Of a DNA stretch of 64,000 nucleotides, positions 9,090-18,968 are shown piece after piece. Every line of letters begins with the position of its first letter. Position 1 is the stretch's first letter. The stretch comes from Streptomyces sp. NRRL S-118 (GTDB taxonomy: Bacteria; Actinomycetota; Actinomycetes; Streptomycetales; Streptomycetaceae): NCBI RefSeq assembly GCF_000716335.1, contig NZ_KL591016.1, positions 39,222-103,221 of the forward strand, written 5' to 3'. Under the pieces are notes generated by a model that saw only the letters and a program-made list of their open reading frames with translations, had not been told where the DNA came from and did no database searches. A program made the translations under genes and the position numbers.

Positions 9090-10289
9090 TCAGTTCGCGC
9101 TCAGCAGCTTCAGCTCGGGGTGGGCGGTGCCACCCTCGATGGCGGTGGACGAGATGTGCGAGGCGACGCGCTCGTCGACCGGGTCGTTCGCCGGGTCGTC
9201 GTGGACGAGGATGTGCTCGTACGTCGTCGTGCGCTGTGCCGGGACGCGGTCGGCGGTGCGGATCATGTCGATCATCTCGCGCAGGTTGGAGCGGTGCTTC
9301 GCGCCCGCCGACGAGACGACGTTCTCCTCCAGCATGATGGACCCCAGATCGTCCGCGCCGTAGTGCAGGGTCAGTTGCCCGATCTCCTTGCCCGTGGTGA
9401 GCCAGGAGCCCTGGATGTGGGCGATGTTGTCCATGAAGAGCCGCGCGACGGCGATCATGCGCAGGTACTCGAAGAGGGTGGCCTGCGTACGGCCCTTCAG
9501 GTGGTTGTTCTCGGGCTGGTACGTGTACGGGATGAAGGCGCGGAAGCCGCCCGTGCGGTCCTGGACGTCACGGATCATGCGCAGGTGCTCGATCCGCTCG
9601 GCGTTCGTCTCGCCGGTGCCCATGAGCATCGTGGAGGTGGACTCCACCCCCAGGTTGTGGGCGATCTCCATGATCTCCAGCCACCGCTCGCCGGACTCCT
9701 TGAGCGGCGCGATCGCCTTGCGCGGCCGCTCGGGCAGCAGCTCGGCGCCGGCGCCCGCGAAGGAGTCGAGGCCGGCGGCGTGGATGCGGGTGATGGCCTC
9801 CTCGACGGAGACGCCGGAGATCCGGGCCATGTGCTCCACCTCGCTGGCGCCCAGCGAGTGGATGACGAGCTGCGGGAACTCCTTCTTGATGGCCGCGAAG
9901 TGCTTCTCGTAGTACTCGACGCCGTAGTCCGGGTGGTGCCCGCCCTGGAACATGATCTGCGTGCCGCCGAGCTCCACGGTCTCCGCGCAGCGGCGCAGGA
10001 TGTCGTCGAGGTCCCGGGTCCAGCCCTTGGCGGTGTCCTTCGGCGGCGCGTAGAAGGCGCAGAACTTGCACGCGGTGACGCACACGTTCGTGTAGTTGAT
10101 GTTGCGCTCGATGATGTACGTGGCGATGTGCTCCGTACCGGCGTAGCGCCGCCGCCGCACCGCGTCCGCCGCCGCACCGAGCGCGTGGAGGGGAGCCGAC
10201 CGGTAGAGGTCGAGCGCCTCCTCGGGGGTGATCCGCCCACCCTCGGCGGCGCGGTCGAGAACGGACTGGAGGTCGGCCTTCTCGGTCAC
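9090..10289 (-). CDS. mqnC: dehypoxanthine futalosine cyclase (radical SAM)
   Basis: 399-residue radical SAM enzyme of the futalosine menaquinone pathway. It cyclises dehypoxanthine futalosine to cyclic DHFL. The [4Fe-4S]/SAM ligands are Cys70, Cys74 and Cys77 in CVTACKFCAFY. The segments MFQGGHHPDYG and ELLPERPRKAIAPLKES are typical of MqnC. With mqnA and mqnE in the same window it shows that this organism uses the futalosine route rather than the MenFDHCEB route. Confidence 0.95.
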   Translation of the reverse strand: MTEKADLQSVLDRAAEGGRITPEEALDLYRSAPLHALGAAADAVRRRRYAGTEHIATYIIERNINYTNVCVTACKFCAFYAPPKDTAKGWTRDLDDILRRCAETVELGGTQIMFQGGHHPDYGVEYYEKHFAAIKKEFPQLVIHSLGASEVEHMARISGVSVEEAITRIHAAGLDSFAGAGAELLPERPRKAIAPLKESGERWLEIMEIAHNLGVESTSTMLMGTGETNAERIEHLRMIRDVQDRTGGFRAFIPYTYQPENNHLKGRTQATLFEYLRMIAVARLFMDNIAHIQGSWLTTGKEIGQLTLHYGADDLGSIMLEENVVSSAGAKHRSNLREMIDMIRTADRVPAQRTTTYEHILVHDDPANDPVDERVASHISSTAIEGGTAHPELKLLSAN

Positions 10290-10389
10290 CGGGTGTGTCC
10301 CTTTCGGCAGGGTTCTGGACGGACCGAACCAGCCTACGCCAGCGCCTCCGGCGGGTTTCGGGGCGGTGGGGTGCCCGCCGGTCCCCCAA

Positions 10390-12030
10390 TCACCCCGCCT
10401 TGTCCAGCAGGGCCCGCGGGTTGCCGGCCCGCGCCTCGTCCGAGGTGTAGACGAGCTGCTTCCCCTTGAGCGTCAGCTTCACCGTGTGCTTGTCACCCGT
10501 GCACTTGTTGCCGGGCCTGCCGCTGGACGAGCCCTCGGCGACCAGCGCCGTGGGGGTGGCGCTGCGGAGCACCAGCTTGTCCTCGCACACGAAGTTGCCG
10601 ATGGCGTCGAGCTGGTTGACGGTACCGATCCCGGTGCCGGGCCTGCCGCCCTTGACCACCACGGTGAACGAGCCGCCCGGCACCTCGGTGCCGAAGACCT
10701 CCATCGTGAAGGGACCCTTCCACGTGCCGAGGAACTCCTTCGGCACGGCGTTCCCCGCGCCGCCGCCCGGGGAGGTGTCCCCCGGGGCGGTGCTCTGCGC
10801 CGGGGGCCGGGCCGTGTCGTGCGGGCCGTCGCCGCCGCCCGGGAGCAGGTCCAGGAGGAACGCGCCGCTCAGCGTCACCGCCGCCAGCGCGCCCGCGACG
10901 GCGAACGCCACCGTGCAGCTGAGCCGGCGGCCGCGGCCGGCTGCGGCAGGCTCGGAGGTCGTGCTGACCGACAGGGACACGGGCGTCCGGGGCGGGGGCA
11001 CCGCGCCCACCGTCGGCACCCGGTCGAACGGCCCCGGCGGATCGACCGGCGGCCCGAAGACACCGGCGGGCGCCACCGCGGGGCTGCTGAACGGCACCGG
11101 CCCCGAGCCGGCCGCCGACGGGTCGGCCGCTGCCGGCTCCAGGTCGAGGAGCCGCACCGCCTCCCGGCTGAGCTGGGCGACCAGCGGGCCCGGCAGCCAG
11201 CCGCCGGCGACCAGCGCGGCCGCCCCGTCCGGCGCCAGCCGGCGGGCGACCTCGGCGGGCACGGGGCGGGCGGCCGGGTCCTTGGCCAGGCAGGCCGTGA
11301 CCAGCTCCCGCAGCTCGCCGCCGAGGGTGCTGCCCAGCTCCGGCTCCTCGTGGACGACCTTGTACAGCAGCGCCGCCGAGGAGTCGCCGGTGAAGGGCGC
11401 CTCGCCGGTCGCCGCGTACGCCAGGACCGCGCCGAGCGAGAAGACGTCCGCCGCGCCGGTCACGCCCCTGCCGAGGATCTGCTCGGGCGCCATGTAGCCC
11501 GGTGAGCCGACCGAGACGCCGGTGGAGGTGAGGGAGGCGGTGCCGTCGGTGGCGCGGGCGATGCCGAAGTCGATGAGGCGCGGTCCGTCGAGGGCGAGCA
11601 GCACGTTCGACGGCTTCACGTCGCGGTGGACGAGCCCGAGGCCGTGCACGGCGGTCAGCGCCTCCGCGAGTCCGGCGCCCAGTGCCCGGACCGGGGCCGC
11701 GGGCAGGGGCCCGTGCGCGGCGACGGCGCGGGCGAGCGGCGGCCCGCTGACGTACCCGGTCGCCACCCAGGGAACGGGGGCGTCCGGGTCGGCGTCGAGC
11801 ACCGGCGCGGTCCACTGCCCCCCGACCCGCCGCGCCGCGTCCACCTCGCGCCGGAAGCGTGCCCGGAACTCCTCGTCGAGCGCGAAGTGCGGGTGCACGA
11901 CCTTCACCGCCACGGTCCGGCCGCCCTCGCTGCGCGCGAGGTACACCCGGCCCATTCCGCCCGCCCCGAGCCTGCCGAGCAGCCGGTAGGGGCCGATGGC
12001 CCCCGGTTCCCCCGCTTCCAGCGGCTGCAT
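10390..12030 (-). CDS. receptor-type serine/threonine protein kinase
   Basis: 546-residue PknB-type kinase. Cytoplasmic kinase domain ~14-270: Gly-rich loop GRLGAGGMGRVY (19-30), ATP Lys43, catalytic HRDVKPSN (Asp137), DFG 154-156 and APEQ. A Pro/Ala juxtamembrane linker leads to one transmembrane helix (~371-396). The extracellular C-terminus of ~120 residues has two cysteines (FVCEDKLV and NKCTGDKH) that could form a disulphide. ATG 12030 has GGAGG six bases upstream; the longer open frame lacks one. Ligand and substrates are unknown. It sits between mqnC and mqnA with no clear link to them. Confidence 0.92.
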   Translation of the reverse strand: MQPLEAGEPGAIGPYRLLGRLGAGGMGRVYLARSEGGRTVAVKVVHPHFALDEEFRARFRREVDAARRVGGQWTAPVLDADPDAPVPWVATGYVSGPPLARAVAAHGPLPAAPVRALGAGLAEALTAVHGLGLVHRDVKPSNVLLALDGPRLIDFGIARATDGTASLTSTGVSVGSPGYMAPEQILGRGVTGAADVFSLGAVLAYAATGEAPFTGDSSAALLYKVVHEEPELGSTLGGELRELVTACLAKDPAARPVPAEVARRLAPDGAAALVAGGWLPGPLVAQLSREAVRLLDLEPAAADPSAAGSGPVPFSSPAVAPAGVFGPPVDPPGPFDRVPTVGAVPPPRTPVSLSVSTTSEPAAAGRGRRLSCTVAFAVAGALAAVTLSGAFLLDLLPGGGDGPHDTARPPAQSTAPGDTSPGGGAGNAVPKEFLGTWKGPFTMEVFGTEVPGGSFTVVVKGGRPGTGIGTVNQLDAIGNFVCEDKLVLRSATPTALVAEGSSSGRPGNKCTGDKHTVKLTLKGKQLVYTSDEARAGNPRALLDKAG

Positions 12031-12216
12031 GCCGTCCTCCCCCGATTCACCGTGCTGTCCGTCCGGACACATACTGGTCGCGTACGCACCGCGGCACACC
12101 CCGCCCGCGCGGATATCCCGGGACGACGGAAACGGCACCGGACCGACGCGGGCCGTTCTCCCTCCCGTCGCCGGGAATTCCCGAGCACGGCGTACAGGCG
12201 GTACGGAGCGTACGAA

Positions 12217-13355
<1,139 letters not shown>

Positions 13356-13559
13356 ATGGCTACCGGAACCGTCAAGTGGTTCAACGCTGAAAAGGGCTTC
13401 GGCTTCATCGCCCAGGACGGCGGCGGCCCGGATGTCTTCGTCCACTACTCCGCGATCAACGCCTCTGGTTTCCGCTCCCTCGAGGAGAACCAGGTCGTGA
13501 ACTTCGACGTCACCCAGGGCCCGAAGGGTCCGCAGGCGGAGAACGTCACCCCGGCCTAA
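13356..13559 (+). CDS. cold-shock protein (CspA family)
   Basis: 67-residue single-domain nucleic-acid chaperone. RNP1 is KGFGFIAQ and RNP2 is VFVHYSAI, with the opening [10 protein letters not shown] typical of the family. ATG 13356 has GGAGG five bases upstream. The length is standard. It binds single-stranded RNA/DNA and melts RNA structure; it may be cold-induced or constitutive. Preceded by the structured leader and followed by a GC-rich palindromic terminator. Confidence 0.96.
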   Translation: MATGTVKWFNAEKGFGFIAQDGGGPDVFVHYSAINASGFRSLEENQVVNFDVTQGPKGPQAENVTPA

Positions 13560-13612
13560 GTTGCCCGGGTCGGCGATCGCGCACGACTTAGCAGTACCCA
13601 AGGAGCCTTTTT

Positions 13613-13642
13613 GTGCGGCCGCCGCGTTCCGGTGCGGCCGCC
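13613..13642. terminator. GC-rich palindromic terminator between csp and CapA-like gene
   Basis: The 11-mer GTGCGGCCGCC occurs at 13613-13623 and 13632-13642. Because GCGGCCGC is its own reverse complement, the two copies can pair as an 8-bp stem (13615-13622 with 13634-13641). A T run precedes it. It lies between convergent genes and probably serves both. Confidence 0.6.
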
Positions 13643-13660
13643 GGCCGCAGGCCCTTCTCC

Positions 13661-14788
13661 TCAGGCGCCGGCCGGCACGAGCGCCCCGTCCGGGGCCAGG
13701 CCGACCCGCACGCCGTACCCCTGGCTGACCCGGTCGAGGGTGGTGCGCAGCCAGGCGCGGTCCGCGTGCGGGGCGGGCCCGAGACGCAGGCGGCTCGACC
13801 GCAGGACCGGCATGCGCAGTCCGGTGAGACGGCCGGTGCCCGGCTCCACCGAGACGAAGTACAGCGGGCGCAGGTCGTCGCGGTACGGCTCGTAACCGGT
13901 GATGCCCTCGTAGTCGTCGACGAAGTCGCCGCAGCCGTAGAGGATCAGTTTGCCCCGGTACAGCTCCAGCGGCCGCGGGTGGTGCGACGAGTGCCCGTGC
14001 ACGACGTCGACGCCGCCGTCGGCCAGGGCGTGCGCGAAGCGGGTGTGCGCCCGCGGGACGCCGTAGCCCCAGTTGGAACCCCAGTGGACGGACGCGACGA
14101 CCACGTCGCCCGGCCGCTTCTCGTCGCGCACGCGGCGGACGACCCCCGCCGCGGCGGCGTCGGACGGCTCGGCGACCCAGGCCACGCCCGGCCGGTCCGG
14201 TCCGGCGGCCCACTCCCCGGGCACGCCGCTGGACGGCATCCCGAACGAGAACACCAGCACCCGCCCGCCGCGCGCCAGCGGGACGGCCGCGGGCCGCCAC
14301 GCCTCCTCGGCGTCCCGCCCTGCGCCGGCCGCGCGCAGCCCGCCGCCCGCGAGCACGTCGAGCGTCTCCCGCAGGCCCCGCCGCCCGAAGTCCAGCACGT
14401 GGTTGTTGGCCAGGACGCACACGTCGGGGCGGGCGGCGGCGAGGCAGGGCAGGTTGCCGGGGTGCATGCGGTACAGGACGGGCTTGTCCTCCGCGTGGTC
14501 GTCGCTGCGCGTGACGGCGGTCTCCAGGTTCAGCACGCGGGCGTCGGGGGCGGCGCCGTCGAGCAGCGCCAGGGCATCACCCCAGGGCCAGGTCCAGTCG
14601 ACCGGCCGGGGGACGGGGCCGTTCACCGCTTCGGCGAGCTCGACGTACGCGCGGGCGTCCCGGATGTACTCCTCCCACAGAGTGGGGTCCCCGGGGTGGG
14701 GCAGGATCTGGTCGATGCCGCGCCCGAGCATCACGTCGCCGCAGAGGAACAGCGTCACCGGCTCCGGCGCGACCGGGTCCCCGCGCAT
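13661..14788 (-). CDS. CapA family (poly-gamma-glutamate synthesis type) metallophosphatase-like protein
   Basis: 375 residues of the PGA_cap/CapA fold. The N-terminal FLCGDVMLGRGIDQIL, the VLANNHVLDFGRRGLRETLDVL block and VVASVHWGSNWG are the conserved metal-site motifs. HGHSSHHPRPLELYRGKLILYGCGDF completes the site. In Bacillus CapA takes part in polyglutamate capsule attachment, but in Streptomyces the role is unknown. No signal peptide is evident. Its start overlaps the upstream phosphatase by 34 bp, so the two are probably cotranscribed. Confidence 0.88.
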   Translation of the reverse strand: MRGDPVAPEPVTLFLCGDVMLGRGIDQILPHPGDPTLWEEYIRDARAYVELAEAVNGPVPRPVDWTWPWGDALALLDGAAPDARVLNLETAVTRSDDHAEDKPVLYRMHPGNLPCLAAARPDVCVLANNHVLDFGRRGLRETLDVLAGGGLRAAGAGRDAEEAWRPAAVPLARGGRVLVFSFGMPSSGVPGEWAAGPDRPGVAWVAEPSDAAAAGVVRRVRDEKRPGDVVVASVHWGSNWGYGVPRAHTRFAHALADGGVDVVHGHSSHHPRPLELYRGKLILYGCGDFVDDYEGITGYEPYRDDLRPLYFVSVEPGTGRLTGLRMPVLRSSRLRLGPAPHADRAWLRTTLDRVSQGYGVRVGLAPDGALVPAGA

Positions 14789-15429
14789 GCCTCCACGCTA
14801 CCGCCGCCGCTCGCTGCCGCCGCTGCGGCGGGCGCCGTTCCGTAGCCGGGCCAGGTCAGCTCGCGGCCCGGGTGGGCTGCCCGCCAGTCGGCGACCAGCC
14901 GTGCGGTGGCGAGCCGTGTGAGGGTGAAGTCCTCGACGATGTCCTCCTCGGGGACCCCCAGCAGCCCCAGGACCAGCGCCGCCAGCAGCCCGGTGCGGTC
15001 CTTGCCGGACGCGCAGTGGAAGACCGCCGGCCGGTCGTGCGCGCCGGCGATCACCTCGAGGGCGCGGCGCAGCTCCTTCACGCCGTCGTGAGCGACCTCC
15101 AGGTACCGCTCGGCCAGGTACGGGCCGGTCTCGACACCGGGACCGAGCGCGGCCTGGTCGTACGGGCGGTGCTCGATGCTCAGGTGGTGGTACGTGAGCG
15201 TGGGGTGCTCGGGTACGCGCCCCTTGGCGGCGATCTCCCAGTCGTACCGCAGGTCGATGACGGTTCCGACGCCGAGCTCCAGGAACCGGTCCCAGTCGTC
15301 ACCGCGGAGTTTGCCGAGCGAGTCGGCGCGGTACAGCCTGCCCCACCGGACGGTGCGGCCGTCCGCGGTGCGGTACCCGCCCACGTCGCGGAAGTTGTGC
15401 AGGAGTTCGAAGCGCAGGTGTCGGTTCAC
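14755..15429 (-). CDS. tyrosine/dual-specificity phosphatase (PtpB-like)
   Basis: 224 residues. The catalytic P-loop HCASGKDRTG gives Cys139 and Arg145 (Cx5R). The HNFRDVGGYRTADG opening and RLYRADSLGKL are typical of the Mycobacterium PtpB / YxjI-type lipid- or protein-tyrosine phosphatases. GTG start at 15429. The last 34 bp overlap the CapA-like gene in another frame, a close coupling. The substrate is unknown. Confidence 0.88.
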   Translation of the reverse strand: MNRHLRFELLHNFRDVGGYRTADGRTVRWGRLYRADSLGKLRGDDWDRFLELGVGTVIDLRYDWEIAAKGRVPEHPTLTYHHLSIEHRPYDQAALGPGVETGPYLAERYLEVAHDGVKELRRALEVIAGAHDRPAVFHCASGKDRTGLLAALVLGLLGVPEEDIVEDFTLTRLATARLVADWRAAHPGRELTWPGYGTAPAAAAAASGGGSVEACAGTRSRRSR

Positions 15430-15505
15430 CCGTGCAGCTTGGGGAGTGCCCGAAAAGGAGCGTTCTCCGCCCGCAGGGCGGACGGGACTGCGCGGACGAC
15501 AGACC

Positions 15506-16687
15506 CTAGGTCCGCCGCAGCAGGTGGCGGGCCAGGCCCAGGCCGGCCAGGACCGCGACCAGCGCGCTCACGCCCGGCCAGCCCACGTGGGTGTACGCGC
15601 GCGTGGCGGCCCACGAGCCGAAGCCGCCGCCGAGGAACGCGCACACCATGTAGGCGGTGTTGAGGCGGCTGCGCGCCTCGGGGCGCAGGGCCCAGATCCG
15701 CACCTGGTTCGCGACCATGCCGGACTGCATCGCGACGTCGAGGAGCAGGGTGCCCAGTGCCAGGGCCGCAAGGCCCACCGCCCCGCCCAGGCCGCCCACG
15801 GCGAGGACGGCGGCGGAGAGGACGACGGCGAGGAAGCAGACGAGGTTGACCGCGTCGGGGCCCCGCCGGTCGACGCGGCGCCCCGCGGCCGGGGTGGCCA
15901 GCATGGTGGCGACGTTGACGAGCGCGAGGACACCGACGGCCTGGGCGCCGAACCCGTACGCCGGCCCCGTCAGCAGCAGCGCCGCACCGGTCCACACGGC
16001 GGTGAACGCGCCGAAGACCGTCGCCTGGTAGAGGCAGGAGCGCCGCAGCTCCGGCTCGTCCCGCAGCAGGCGCAGCGTGGCGGCGAGCAGTTGCGGGTAC
16101 GGCTGCCGTGCCGCGGGCCCGGTCGTCGGCAGGGTGCGGGCCAGTACCGCCGCGACGGTCAGGGAGGCGGCCGCGGCGAGCACGTAGGGCGCCCGCCAGC
16201 CCAGCCACTCGCCGAGCGCCCCGCCGGCGGCCCGGGAGAGCAGCATGCCGCCGATGGAGCCCGCCAGCAGCGTGCCGGTGACGGCCCCGCGTCGCTCCTC
16301 CGGCACCAGCCCGGCGGCCATGGGCGCGACGAGCGGCGCGACGACGGTGGTCACGCCGATCAGCACGCTCAGCCCGGCGAGCGCCCCCAGGCCCGGCGCG
16401 GCGCTCGCCGCGAGCAGGCCCGCGCCGCTGACCCCGAGCAGCGTGGCGATCAGCGGGCGGTGCGGCACGCGGTCGCCGAGCGGTACGAGGAGGAAGATGC
16501 CGGCCGCGTACCCGAACTGCGCCGCCGTCACGACGAGCGCGGCCGTGTCGGCCGGTACGCCCAGACCGGCGGCGACGAGGGGGGTGACGGCCTGCGGGAA
16601 GTAAAGGTTGCCGACCGCCACTCCGCAGGCAACGGCCAGAAGGAGCACCATGGGCCTGCTCAGGGCGGTCTGTTTCCGGGTCGGCAC
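15506..16687 (-). CDS. MFS transporter (12-helix efflux type)
   Basis: About 393 residues with twelve hydrophobic helices. PLGDRVPHRPLIATLLG between helices 2 and 3 matches the MFS GxLaDrxGrr loop, and the second-half equivalent is AGRRVDRRGPDAVN. It resembles drug/sugar efflux proteins of the YgaY type; the substrate is unknown. Start taken at GTG 16687; GTG/ATG codons up to 16723 are open but lack a clear ribosome-binding site. It follows the RibD-like gene on the same strand. Confidence 0.85.
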   Translation of the reverse strand: MPTRKQTALSRPMVLLLAVACGVAVGNLYFPQAVTPLVAAGLGVPADTAALVVTAAQFGYAAGIFLLVPLGDRVPHRPLIATLLGVSGAGLLAASAAPGLGALAGLSVLIGVTTVVAPLVAPMAAGLVPEERRGAVTGTLLAGSIGGMLLSRAAGGALGEWLGWRAPYVLAAAASLTVAAVLARTLPTTGPAARQPYPQLLAATLRLLRDEPELRRSCLYQATVFGAFTAVWTGAALLLTGPAYGFGAQAVGVLALVNVATMLATPAAGRRVDRRGPDAVNLVCFLAVVLSAAVLAVGGLGGAVGLAALALGTLLLDVAMQSGMVANQVRIWALRPEARSRLNTAYMVCAFLGGGFGSWAATRAYTHVGWPGVSALVAVLAGLGLARHLLRRT

Positions 16688-16727
16688 CGCCCAAAGATCA
16701 CCCGGCGCGGTGCCGTCGCACAATCGT

Positions 16728-17330
16728 TTATGCGGGACGCACCCGGTAGCGCAGGTGCGTCACGTCCGTGCCCTCCGCGACGGAGACGGGCCCCTCCAGC
16801 TCGTACGGCGCGCCCTTGAGGTCCGTGAAGAACGGCGTCCCGCCGCCGAGCAGCACCGGCACCAGGTCGATGCCGACCTCGTCCAGGAGTCCCGCGTCGA
16901 GGCACTGCTGGGCGATGGTGCCCGCGTTGACGCCCACGTTCCGGTCCCCGGCGAGCTCGCGCGCCAGCGCGACGGCGGCCTCCACCCCCTCGGTGACGAA
17001 GTGGAACGGCGCCCCTTCGCGGGGCCAGCCGTCCGGCACCGTGTGGGTGACCACGACGACGGGCACGCCCATCGGATGGTTGCCGCCCCACCCGTCGGTC
17101 AGGTCGAACAGCTTCCGCCCCACGACGAGCGCCCCGGTCTCCCGCACGAGCCGCCGCCAGTGCGTGGCGCTCACCTCGGTGAGCCGGAAGGTCAGCTCGG
17201 GGTGGGTGGTCCGGACCGTCACGTCGCCGTTGTCGTACCACTTGAACAGCTTGTCGAAGCCCGTCTCGTCGGGGCCGGAGATGTACCCGTCGAGGGACAT
17301 GCTGGCGCCGGTGTACACCGTGGTGGTCAT
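16728..17330 (-). CDS. dihydrofolate reductase / RibD C-terminal domain family protein
   Basis: 200 residues. TTTVYTGASMSLDGYISGP is the typical opening, VVGRKLFDLTDGW the middle motif, and LLDEVGIDLVPVLLGGGTPFF the C-terminal motif. The fold is shared by RibD reductases, but stand-alone actinobacterial members mostly have no assigned substrate. It would use NADPH. Start ATG 17330. Same strand as the MFS gene that follows after a few bases, perhaps one unit. Confidence 0.88.
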   Translation of the reverse strand: MTTTVYTGASMSLDGYISGPDETGFDKLFKWYDNGDVTVRTTHPELTFRLTEVSATHWRRLVRETGALVVGRKLFDLTDGWGGNHPMGVPVVVVTHTVPDGWPREGAPFHFVTEGVEAAVALARELAGDRNVGVNAGTIAQQCLDAGLLDEVGIDLVPVLLGGGTPFFTDLKGAPYELEGPVSVAEGTDVTHLRYRVRPA

Positions 17331-17413
17331 GGTGCTGCTCCTTCGGTGGGTCGTCGGGAGGGTGGACCGGCGCGGCGGGCGGAACTCATCGGTCCCGCCG
17401 GCTCCCCCGCGCG

Positions 17414-17450
17414 GGAAGGGCCCCCGCGGCCTCGCCGCGAGGGCCCTTCC
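17414..17450 (-). terminator. terminator after the Pro-Asp repeat protein gene
   Basis: GGAAGGGCCC-c-CGCGGC (17414-17430) pairs with GCCGCG-a-GGGCCCTTCC (17434-17450): sixteen base pairs with one mismatch and a three-base loop. It sits 37 bp downstream of the minus-strand secreted protein gene and has no strong T-tract. Confidence 0.7.
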
Positions 17451-17486
17451 GCACGGAGGGCCGGGGCCCGGCCCGGCCGTGCGCCG

Positions 17487-18686
17487 TCACTCCTTGGGAA
17501 CGGTCCCCGTGCACTGGGAGAACGCCTTCTGCTCCAGGCACCGGAACAGCGGGCTCCACGCGCTGCTCGCGTCGGCCGCGCCCGCGGACACCGTGTCGGC
17601 GCAGGACTGGTCCTTCACGCCCCAGAGGGATCCGTCCGTCCAGCCGGCCTCGCGGGTCCGGTTCTCCACCGAGGTGAGGCAGGCGGCCGGCGCCTTGAGA
17701 CGCTTGAGCTCCTCGACGAACTGCCGGTGCTTCGGATCCGTGAGGGAGCCGTGCAGCCGGTTCAGCTTCCCCTTGGCCCGGTTCCGCTGCTTGGAGTCGG
17801 GGCTCTGCAACGACTTCACCGAGGCGAAGTTCTCCTCCAGGACCTTTCTGATCCTCACCTGGTCCTGGGGCTTCTCCGGCCTGGACTGCGGGGACTGAAG
17901 GGCCGTCAGTCCAGCGCTGGCCGACCCCAGGTGTGCGAGGGTGAGAGCGCGCGTCTCCGGCGGCATGTCCGCCGCCTCGAGACCCTTCATCGCGTCGACC
18001 ATCAGCCACCCGATCCTCTTGTACGACTTCTTGTCCTCCTCCGGGGTCTCCGGGTCCAGGGCCCCTCTCAGCGCCTCGGTCATCCCCGCCACGATCGTCG
18101 TGAGCTGGGCCTTCTCCTCCGGTGTCGTGCCGGAGTCCTGAATGGTCCTCAGCGTCGAGGCCATCTGCGTGAGGACCCTGTGGAGACCGGCCTTGTCCTT
18201 CGGCGACGTACCGGGGTCCTTGAGCGCGGCCCGCACCTTCTCCAGCGTGTCGCCGAGTTCGTCCTTCACTTCCCCTTGCACGTCGAGCTCGGCGATCCGG
18301 TTCCGGAGGTCCTTCTCCTCCTCAGGGGTCAGCTGCGGCGGTGACTCCGGGGGGTCCTCGGGTGGTGGCGGCGGATCGGGCGGATCAGGTGGATCCGGCG
18401 GATCCGGCGGCGGGGGAGGTGGATCGGGCGGATCCGGCGGATCCGGCGGATCCGGCGGATCTGGCGGCGGCGGAGGCGGATCGGGTGGATCCGGCGGCGG
18501 CGGAGGCGGATCAGGCGGATCCGGCGGCGGCGGAGAGGGCTGGGCGGGCAAGGAGGTGACGGACCCGGTGACGGCGCCGCCGGGCGCGGCCACGGCAGAG
18601 GTGACGCCTGCCGGCAGTGCCAGCGCGGCGGCCAGGCAGGAGGTACCGACGAAGCGGGAAAGGCGGCGCCGGGCGGTCTTCGGCAT
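17487..18686 (-). CDS. secreted protein with (Pro-Pro-Asp)n repeat and helical repeats
   Basis: 399 residues with a signal peptide (RRRLSRFVGTSCLAAALALPAG... ending AVAAPGG). Residues ~50-110 are almost only Pro and Asp (PPDPPDPP and PPPPPDPP blocks). The helical part that follows has at least two ~33-residue repeats marked by DPGTSPKDKAGL, DSGTTPEEKAQL and DPETPEEDKKSY. The C-terminus holds four spaced cysteines likely to form disulphides. The repeat is a GGATCCGGC-type minisatellite in DNA. I do not recognise a function; a wall-spanning spacer is plausible. ATG 18686 gives the signal peptide. Confidence 0.7.
   Translation of the reverse strand: MPKTARRRLSRFVGTSCLAAALALPAGVTSAVAAPGGAVTGSVTSLPAQPSPPPPDPPDPPPPPPDPPDPPPPPPDPPDPPDPPDPPDPPPPPPDPPDPPDPPDPPPPPEDPPESPPQLTPEEEKDLRNRIAELDVQGEVKDELGDTLEKVRAALKDPGTSPKDKAGLHRVLTQMASTLRTIQDSGTTPEEKAQLTTIVAGMTEALRGALDPETPEEDKKSYKRIGWLMVDAMKGLEAADMPPETRALTLAHLGSASAGLTALQSPQSRPEKPQDQVRIRKVLEENFASVKSLQSPDSKQRNRAKGKLNRLHGSLTDPKHRQFVEELKRLKAPAACLTSVENRTREAGWTDGSLWGVKDQSCADTVSAGAADASSAWSPLFRCLEQKAFSQCTGTVPKE
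18356..18545. repeat. GGATCCGGC-type coding minisatellite
   Basis: About 190 bp of 9-bp and 15-bp units (GGATCCGGC, GGCGGCGGAGGC) lie inside the minus-strand secreted protein gene. They encode the Pro-Asp tract. Units differ by single bases, so it is an older array than the one in resA. Confidence 0.85.
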
Positions 18687-18968
18687 GAGGGTTCCAGGTG
18701 CGCTCTGTGGTGTGCTGCTGTGCCCCGCTGGCCGGCGCGGCCGCGCGGGCCACCCGGGGACACCGGAGTCATGGCTCGACGGTGTGCAGGCTTGCAGCAA
18801 CCACTCTCACCCGGCCGGGTGACTCCCGCAAGCGGGCGCCCCGGCGCGCAGGGCCCTCGCACCGGCCGGGACGACGTCCGCGGGGGGCGGATCCCGCCGG
18901 CGTTGCGGTGCCGGGCGTCCGGCGTAGCGTGGATCGTGTCCCGGGGCGTACCCCCAAGGAGCCGCGCC

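Noticed and set aside
5919..10469. 1516-codon open frame on the plus strand
   Set aside because: It runs antisense to five well-supported genes (membrane protein, menG, amidohydrolase-like, mqnC) and is an effect of GC-rich codon bias.
13613..13660. small gene starting GTG 13613 with AAGGAG before it
   Set aside because: The frame continues antisense through the CapA-like gene; the sequence is better read as a terminator palindrome.
15423..15430. PHO box (GTTCACCC)
   Set aside because: Only one unit, while PhoP boxes need at least two direct repeats of 11 bp.
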